Positions 6,549 to 10,725 of a stretch of DNA of 10,725 nucleotides are shown here, one piece after another; within the stretch, counting starts at the first letter, position 1, and each line of letters begins with the position of its first letter. Location: positions 1 to 10,725 of the forward strand of contig JAUCNG010395034.1 in NCBI GenBank assembly GCA_032353305.1, written 5' to 3'. A model generated the notes under the pieces. That model saw nothing but the letters and a program-made list of their open reading frames with translations. It had not been told where the DNA came from and searched no databases. Position numbers and translations under genes: made by a program. Source of the DNA: Cephalothrix spiralis (Eukaryota > Nemertea > Palaeonemertea > Archinemertea > Cephalotrichidae).

Positions 6549-6867
6549 ATGGCCTTGTGGGCTACATAATCCTGTTGCAGATCTACAGTTGCATCAGATG
6601 GCGAGGATAGTTCAGATGAAGAGGCTCTTATCGTTTGTAGAAATATCATCAAAATCAATTTCAGCTTCCACTATCAGTCCCTGAGCTATTATGACGCAGC
6701 ATTGGAAACTTGATTCATCTCAGATGGATGATAAATTCATCAGCAGCGATTATATTCTGATTTACTAAAAGATGCATAATCTGTTAAAATCAGTAAATAT
6801 TCCTGGTCTGATGAAAACGTCGAAAGAAAAATTCTAGTAAACAATAACTGATGTGCGGCAAAAATAA
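6549..6867. other. Spacer with a short acidic reading frame
   Basis: The stretch 6570-6713 is open for 47 codons and contains the acidic run SDGEDSSDEEALI, then IVCRNIIKINFSFHYQS, before a TGA at 6711-6713. The same phase has more stops immediately after, then reopens briefly around 6770-6845. It could be the decayed 5' end of the unidentified gene that follows (acidic N-termini are common in transposase-like proteins), or chance. No other feature is supported. Confidence 0.25.
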
Positions 6868-7122
6868 AAGAAAATTGCTATAATTGCCGACCCGCGCCGC
6901 GAGAGTCCTACAGTTGACGTCGAATCACATGATTTAAGTTTTCATCTTCCGATCGGAAAAGCAAATTTTTCACAAAGATTTTTCACAAAGAGATTGTATG
7001 ATTTTGATATTCTGTATTACGTTTCAAATGGCACATGGTCACTGTATGAACTTATACATACATATGTTAATTACTGTTCTGTCAACGGTGAAGTGCAAAG
7101 TGTTCAATTGTACAACGAATAG
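6868..7122 (+). pseudogene. Unidentified gene, segment A
   Basis: An 84-codon frame lies between TAA 6865-6867 and TAG 7120-7122. The clearest part reads RLYDFDILYYVSNGTWSLYE, then LIHTYVNYCSVNGEVQSV. It has no long hydrophobic segment and mixed charged/aromatic composition typical of a folded domain. A perfect 13-bp tandem duplication (6965-6990) sits inside and changes the phase between the part before and the part after, so the upstream residues (VDVESHDLSFHLPIGKA) may not belong to the same original frame. After 7122 the phase is lost until segment C; a weak bridge YGRVSLQIF is visible in another frame at about 7149-7176. Confidence 0.4.
6965..6990. repeat. 13-bp perfect tandem duplication
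   Basis: ATTTTTCACAAAG at 6965-6977 is repeated exactly at 6978-6990. Thirteen is not a multiple of three, so the event changed the reading phase of segment A. It is probably replication slippage. Confidence 0.9.
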
Positions 7123-7243
7123 AGGAAAGATGATAAATCATTTTTTTTATGGACGAGTTAGTTTGCAGATATTCACAAGCGTTACTTAACTTTCATATGG
7201 GAACGAGAAGAAACAACTAGAACTTATAAAATCTGCTAAGTAA

Positions 7244-7489
7244 ACATCAAAAGAACTGTTCCATGGCAGTTCTCATCCCATTTATCAAGACATCGAAATA
7301 ATATATGAGAGTTTCAAAGGTCAGTTATGCCTAGTGAACTTAAAACAATTCATGGAGCAGACAGAAACAGTTTCTAAGTCTGGTAACTCCTCCAAAGGTC
7401 AAGGCTACGATTTCGTACTAGAGGAGGAGAATAAAACCTGGGTATTTAAAGGAGTACCAACTGAACATATGTGGAAAATGTCGCAGTAG
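7244..7489 (+). pseudogene. Unidentified gene, segment C
   Basis: An 81-codon frame runs between TAA 7241-7243 and TAG 7487-7489. It contains KELFHGSSHPIYQDIEIIYE, then LVNLKQFMEQTE, a short Ser/Gly linker, then GYDFVLEEENKTWVFKGVPT and EHMWKM. The linker between two ordered-looking parts suggests a domain boundary. The last codons overlap segment D in another frame; the switch near 7467-7486 is best explained by a single-base indel. There is no match I can name. Confidence 0.45.
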
Positions 7490-7742
7490 CGAATTTCTGA
7501 AATCAAACCGAAATCAATTTTGTGAGTTATCTGGACTAGATCTCAATTCCTGTAATAATTCATGCCACGATCTTAGCGAGTGTATCAAAGATTGGCGTGT
7601 GTTTTTAAGGCAAACTGGCTACCTGTCATCGTTAAAGACTGTTAATCACATTGGTACAACACTGGTACAATATGGAGTTCATCGCTTGCAAACATCAAGA
7701 AAGCGGTCCTATAGAGTTTTATTGATGCTCCTCGATCAATAA
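7422..7742 (+). pseudogene. Unidentified gene, segment D (Cys-rich)
   Basis: A 106-codon frame runs from after TAG 7419-7421 to TAA 7740-7742. Useful protein starts near 7467: CGKC, then FC, then LDLNSCNNSCHDLSEC, giving six Cys with spacing C-x2-C...C-x9-C-x3-C-x5-C. That is enough ligands for one or two zinc sites. It is followed by IKDWRVFLRQTGYLSSLKTV, then NHIGTTLVQYGVHRLQTSRK and RSYRVL. The frame is then lost to a one-base shift at about 7716 and carried on by segment E. Zinc binding is inferred from Cys spacing only. Confidence 0.5.
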
Positions 7743-8035
7743 ATACCGGAGACGAGCGACTTTGGGAACCTGTATTCGTTACGAAAGCTGAAGAAATTGA
7801 ATTCAAAAAAGTATCATCGAAGACGATTAAAGAGATAGACATTATAGTGTTAGAGTTGATTAAAATGATCTCTGACGATAAATTGAGGGGAACCTTGAAT
7901 AAGAGGTACAATTCAGATGTAAAAAAAAACGAAAAGAGTTTTATGTCCGGTTCTATGAGGAGGTGCTTGTTCACGGCGGCACCCGGTGTCATCAGAGTCG
8001 GAGGGGCCCGCAACAAGAATTCCTACGAGGCCTAG
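7715..8035 (+). pseudogene. Unidentified gene, segment E
   Basis: A 106-codon frame follows TAG 7712-7714. It opens with FIDAPRSINTGDERLWEPVF, continues VTKAEEIEFKKVSSKTIKEI, then a predicted helix DIIVLELIKMI and a basic stretch NKRYNSDVKKNEK. From about 7960 the composition changes to Arg/Gly/Ala-rich and GC-richer DNA, and the more protein-like reading passes to segment F. The frame ends at TAG 8033-8035. The first 80 codons look like the C-terminal part of the globular region; the rest is probably out of phase. Confidence 0.5.
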
Positions 8036-8129
8036 ACGCCCCGGTGCCTCTCGCATCGTCTCTAACGATTCGTCATCAGAAGACGAAGTACGGATCAACA
8101 CCCCGATGAGATTGATTCCCTTGATCTGA
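7959..8129 (+). pseudogene. Unidentified gene, segment F: disordered basic/acidic tail
   Basis: A 56-codon frame runs from after TGA 7956-7958 to TGA 8127-8129. It reads HPVSSESEGPATRIPTRPRR, then PGASRIVSNDSSSEDEVRIN. This pattern (Ser/Glu, then Pro/Arg, then an acidic Ser run) is typical of a disordered tail and could be a phosphorylated acidic motif or nuclear targeting region. It might be the real C-terminus of segments A-E after a frame change, or a fragment of another element in the GC-richer patch. Confidence 0.35.
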
Positions 8130-8345
8130 CACACCACGACGTGGCCACACAAACAGACGGATGGACGGGACCTGGATATGCAGCAACCTGGTTTTTATCG
8201 CTGTGAGCGAAGCGACAGCCCTACCCATAGCGCTGAGATGGAGCAAGACACCTCGTCCATACACGGAGCGCGCAACACACTGAATAAAAGATCAACGACC
8301 GCGTGCGGTCTGGCAAGAGGGGATGTAAATCAGAGGGACCCCCCT
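8130..8345. other. GC-richer patch with hairpins, no assured gene
   Basis: Roughly half GC by eye, against about one third around it. It holds a perfect hairpin GACCGC-GT-GCGGTC at 8297-8310, a smaller one GCTGT...ACAGC at 8200-8219, and AATAAA at 8283-8288. A 77-codon frame from GTG 8178 to 8411 contains CERSDSPTHSAEMEQ but ends in AT-rich hydrophobic codons and is not trusted. It may be the 3' untranslated part of the preceding gene or the end of an inserted element. Confidence 0.3.
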
Positions 8346-8667
8346 CAACTGTTTATATTAAATTATATTATACCTTTATATTTTTTAATCCTGGCCTCCT
8401 TCCTGTTTTGACGAATATCGGTCAAGGCAAATCTTGTGAACAAGTTTGACCATACCCGAATTACATCATAATCAGAAGATAGGTAAACTTGTACAAGGAT
8501 ACCAATATAATCCAAATTAATCATTTGGCCTGTTTCCCTTCCCATAATATTGCATTAAAAATTATAGTTATTTGCTTTAAATAAATATTATCCAACATAA
8601 TTCTTAGGCCAATATACATAGTTGATAATGACTAATTTGCTAATTAATTTATTTAAATTATTTTCAG
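8346..8667. other. AT-rich stretch ending in a candidate splice acceptor
   Basis: Non-coding AT-rich sequence. It ends with TTTAAATTATTTTCAG (8652-8667), a good 3' splice site, immediately before the coding block at 8668. This suggests the following gene had an upstream exon that is missing or unrecognised. Confidence 0.45.
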
Positions 8668-9816
8668 ACCGAAGAATGGAAAATAAACAAAACCTCGAAG
8701 AAGGTCTGAATATGTCTAAACTATACCGTATGTATAAGGAACACAGAGCTGAATCTGGGGACATATCTGAAGAGGCATCATTTTCAACCTACCGGAGAGT
8801 CTTTGTTGAGGAATTCAATCTAAGTTTTCACAAGCCCAAGAAGGACCTCTGTGACAAGTGCTCTTCGTTTAATGATCTAGCAAACCCTACCGAAGATCAG
8901 CAAATGACTATTAAGCAACATAGAGCATTCTGTGAAGAAGCGCGCAAAATGCAGAATCCAAAAGAGATCCGAAGGTGGCTGCGATCGCCTTCGATTTACA
9001 AAAAGTTTTATCTACTCCGTGTTCCCAGGTCTCATCGATGTACTATTCTCGAAAGTTATCCGTATATAATGAAACCTGTTATGAGTTAGGAAGCGGTGAA
9101 GTGGAGTGTTTTTTTTATGGGACGAATCAAAAGCAGAAAGGGGTACAGACGAAGTGGCTACATGTCTCATGAATGTCGTCAGGAAATATGTATCCAGAAA
9201 AATTAATAGATTTTTCAATTTCAGCGATGCTACATCCTCCCAAAACAGGAAGCGTTTCAGGCATCCTGTCTACTATATATGGTAAATAATATTGTAGGAT
9301 GCCATGAAATCACTCATGTTTTCTTTGAGCCGGGTCATTCTCAAAACGAAAATGATTCCGTGCATACACGTATCGAAAATTGGAAGAAGGGCCTAAGCGT
9401 CTACCATCCCGACCATTTGGTCGATATCATAAAATCTTCTCGTGTTAAAGGGAAATGTCTTAAAACATAGTGATTTTAAAGACTTTGCAGGTTACAACTG
9501 GCATGATACCGATGAAAAACATCGATAAATTGGGGAAAGATAAAAATGTTAAATGTCAGTCGAAAAGAACTCTTTCGCGCTCTTTGTAAAGGAAGATTAC
9601 AGCAGCGAATACAGGAGGATTTCATTGAGAAGCGGAAGAGAATTAAGAGGTCGTCCAACTAGCTGGGATAAATACGTTCTGCCAAACAAGTATACAAGAC
9701 AACAAAAGATCTCCCACCCAAAGTATGAGGACCTTAATAAATTTAATTATGCTCGGGGCAATTCCCCGTCGAATGAAATATACCACTCATTTTATAAGAG
9801 TCTTTTACACTGCTAG
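8668..9816 (+). pseudogene. Transposon-like DUF7869-type protein, frameshifted
   Basis: Six pieces are in collinear order: 8668-8970 (NMSKLYRMYKEHRAESG, then FNLSFHKPKKDLCDKC), 8975-9110 (AFDLQKVLSTPCSQVSSMYY, then YNETCYELGSG), 9106-9258 (LWDESKAERGTDEVATCLMN, then FSDATSSQNRKRF), 9256-9470 (THVFFEPGHSQNENDSVHTR, then IENWKK), 9457-9528 (LKHSDFKDFAGYNW) and 9553-9816 (RGRPTSWDKYVL, then KYEDLNKFNY, then YHSFYKSLLHC). These motifs mark a family common in insects, cnidarians and molluscs. By recall it corresponds to DUF7869 proteins: HKPKKDxCDxC, a DLQ strand, SD..xSQN and EPGHxQxExDSxH. Conserved Asp, Glu and His residues suggest an RNase H-like nuclease or transposase, which is inference. 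Breaks include shifts near 8972, at an 8-T run (9109-9116), near 9258 and at 9457, and three TAA codons at 9526-9552. Confidence 0.7.
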
Positions 9817-10005
9817 TATCAAGAGTATAGTAAACCTACTAGATTGAATCAACCGATGCTTTCGATTTTTTAAATTCGAGACATGAAACCACAATTTTAG
9901 TAACAAAGTCAATATTCATCGGTGCTTGTTATTATGACAGAGGAAATGTACACCGGAGTGGCTTGTTTTAATTCCTATGCGATCTGTACAATAACCACAA
10001 TATAG

Positions 10006-10281
10006 TTCGATGTACTTGATTTCAAAATAACTGGAATTTGTTTCCGTGATATTCACAATCTTCAAGGTACTATAGGGAGAATCTGTGCTTCAGCTGGTAT
10101 GAAAGGTTTTTACAGCAATCATTTATTAAGGGCGACAGCGGCCACACGATTATATGCGGCAGGAGTAGATGAGCAGTTAATACGAGAAACCACAGGACAC
10201 AAGTCTTCAGCAGTTAAGAATTACAAGAGAACTATTAGTGAACAATTAGTATCAGTTCAATCAAATATAAAATGCAGATGA
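10006..10281 (+). pseudogene. C-terminal catalytic part of a Crypton/DUF3504-type tyrosine recombinase
   Basis: The open frame after TAG 10003-10005 runs to TGA 10279-10281. From about 10066 it reads GTIGRICASAGMKGFYSNHL, then LRATAATRLYAAGVDEQLIR, then ETTGHKSSAVKNYKRTISEQ. This is the signature end of eukaryotic Crypton-derived tyrosine recombinases, the same domain found in ZMYM2, QRICH1 and KCTD1-type host genes. The H-x-x-R pair (His 10120-10122, Arg 10129-10131), the later His (10198-10200) and the nucleophile Tyr (10222-10224) are all present. The N-terminal half, including the first catalytic Arg, is absent from the window upstream, so this is a truncated fragment or a terminal exon. 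No upstream splice acceptor is convincing. The surviving part is free of stops. Confidence 0.75.
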
Positions 10282-10725
10282 TATTGTTAATGCAGCCAAA
10301 AAATAAGTTATAACAGAGGAGGTAGGTCAAAAAAGAGAAGTGTATTTTAAGACCGATTCGATTGAATTTAGTTTGAAATTTTGAAATAATATTTATATAT
10401 GTATTCCAACAATTCTAATGATTTGAAATATATATTAAAACATGTTTTTGAATAAAACTTGTCTTGCATTTAAGTAAAAAATGTTTCATCAATTATTTCT
10501 GAATATTCATTTTGTGCATTGTTTAAAAAGTTTATGCAAGCGTGCATACGCTTGGTTTAACTTTTTGAGGTACGGAAATTAACAAGAAGGTGCCATATTC
10601 CAATGATCAATTAGTGTTTTTCAGCAATTAACGCTTCATGAATTCAAACTTTAATTGAGAAATTTTAAATGCATATGTCACTACAAATATTGACAAATCT
10701 ATGAAGTGTTAAAACTGTTAATACT
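10282..10725. other. AT-rich 3' flank of the recombinase with a strong hairpin
   Basis: No gene is visible. AATAAA occurs at 10451-10456, possibly a poly(A) signal for the recombinase fragment. The prominent structure is the inverted repeat at 10525-10566. Confidence 0.4.
10525..10566. repeat. Inverted repeat with 19-bp arms and a 4-bp loop
   Basis: The left arm AAAAAGTTTATGCAAGCGT (10525-10543) and the reverse complement of the right arm (10548-10566) agree at both ends: eight outer and seven inner bases pair perfectly around a four-base internal bubble, with GCAT as loop. It could be a mobile-element end, a palindromic MITE or a transcribed hairpin. Confidence 0.65.

Larger units (their letters stand above)
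6868..8129 (+). pseudogene. Unidentified gene split over five frames, with cysteine-rich probable zinc-binding segment
   Basis: Five successive stretches look like one protein in shifting phase: 6868-7122 (84 codons), 7244-7489 (81 codons), 7422-7742 (106 codons), 7715-8035 (106 codons) and 7959-8129 (56 codons). Their composition is protein-like and joins make sense: HMWKM at the end of the second runs into CGKCRSSEF in the third, and KRSYRVL at the end of the third into DAPRSINTGDERLWEPVF in the fourth. No introns are needed, so this is either a retroposed copy or an element- or virus-derived intronless gene. The order is a globular start, a Glu-rich EEENKTWVFKG segment, a Cys cluster, a conserved-looking core, a helical region, then a disordered basic/acidic tail. 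I do not recognise the family and assign no function. Confidence 0.5.

Noticed and set aside
6998-7189. 63-codon hydrophobic frame, possible membrane peptide
   Set aside because: Overlaps segment A of the unidentified gene in another phase. The alternative reading is more protein-like, and the hydrophobicity reflects T-rich DNA.
7642-8016. 124-codon minus-strand frame
   Set aside because: Antisense to segments D and E, which continue each other across a simple one-base shift.
8178-8411. 77-codon frame in the GC-richer patch as a gene
   Set aside because: Starts with GTG, has no recognisable domain and ends in AT-rich hydrophobic codons outside the patch.
4048-10281. One DIRS-type retroelement linking the gag-like ORF and the tyrosine recombinase
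   Set aside because: More than 5 kb of unrelated elements lies between them, no reverse transcriptase or RNase H is visible, and the recombinase resembles the Crypton/DUF3504 type.

Overview
The window looks like repeat-dominated DNA from an animal, most likely an invertebrate. It is AT-rich, has candidate splice signals and poly(A) signals, and carries protein remnants typical of invertebrate transposons. I see no bacterial gene organisation (no operons, no Shine-Dalgarno-led genes, no rRNA or tRNA) and no gene that is clearly intact. Almost every recognisable coding stretch is broken by stops or frameshifts. The annotation is therefore mainly of decayed and nested mobile elements plus two protein-coding families I cannot name. 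Species and phylum cannot be fixed from the sequence alone.

Layout. (1) 45-330 and 1135-2234 hold two copies of a Ser/Thr/Pro/Ala-rich coding sequence, and 6079-6548 holds a third copy of its 3' half. The fullest copy has a 48/69-bp tandem array followed by repeated Leu/basic modules. The two copies that keep their 3' end both stop just after AATAAA signals. (2) 2580-5569 is a decayed piggyBac-type transposase. It is interrupted by a 447-bp MITE-like insertion (3036-3482), by an 876-bp intron or insertion (3787-4662) holding a gag-like coiled-coil ORF, and by a likely 262-bp intron (4898-5159). (3) 5631-5870 is a short patch of direct and inverted repeats.

(4) 6868-8129 is an unidentified gene, apparently without introns, split over five open stretches in shifting frames. 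It carries a cysteine-rich probable zinc-binding segment and ends in an acidic/basic low-complexity tail that passes into a locally GC-richer patch. (5) 8668-9816 is a frameshifted member of a transposon-like family that is widespread and usually uncharacterised in invertebrates; it seems to correspond to the proteins called DUF7869, by recall. (6) 10006-10281 is the C-terminal catalytic part of a Crypton/DUF3504-type tyrosine recombinase. It is followed by AT-rich DNA with a strong 19-bp-arm hairpin at 10525-10566.

The pieces do not form one pathway. The picture is a graveyard of elements inserted beside and into each other. The parts most worth following up are the unidentified multi-frame gene at 6868-8129, the modular repeat-protein family, and the nested insertions that can be dated against the piggyBac reading frame.
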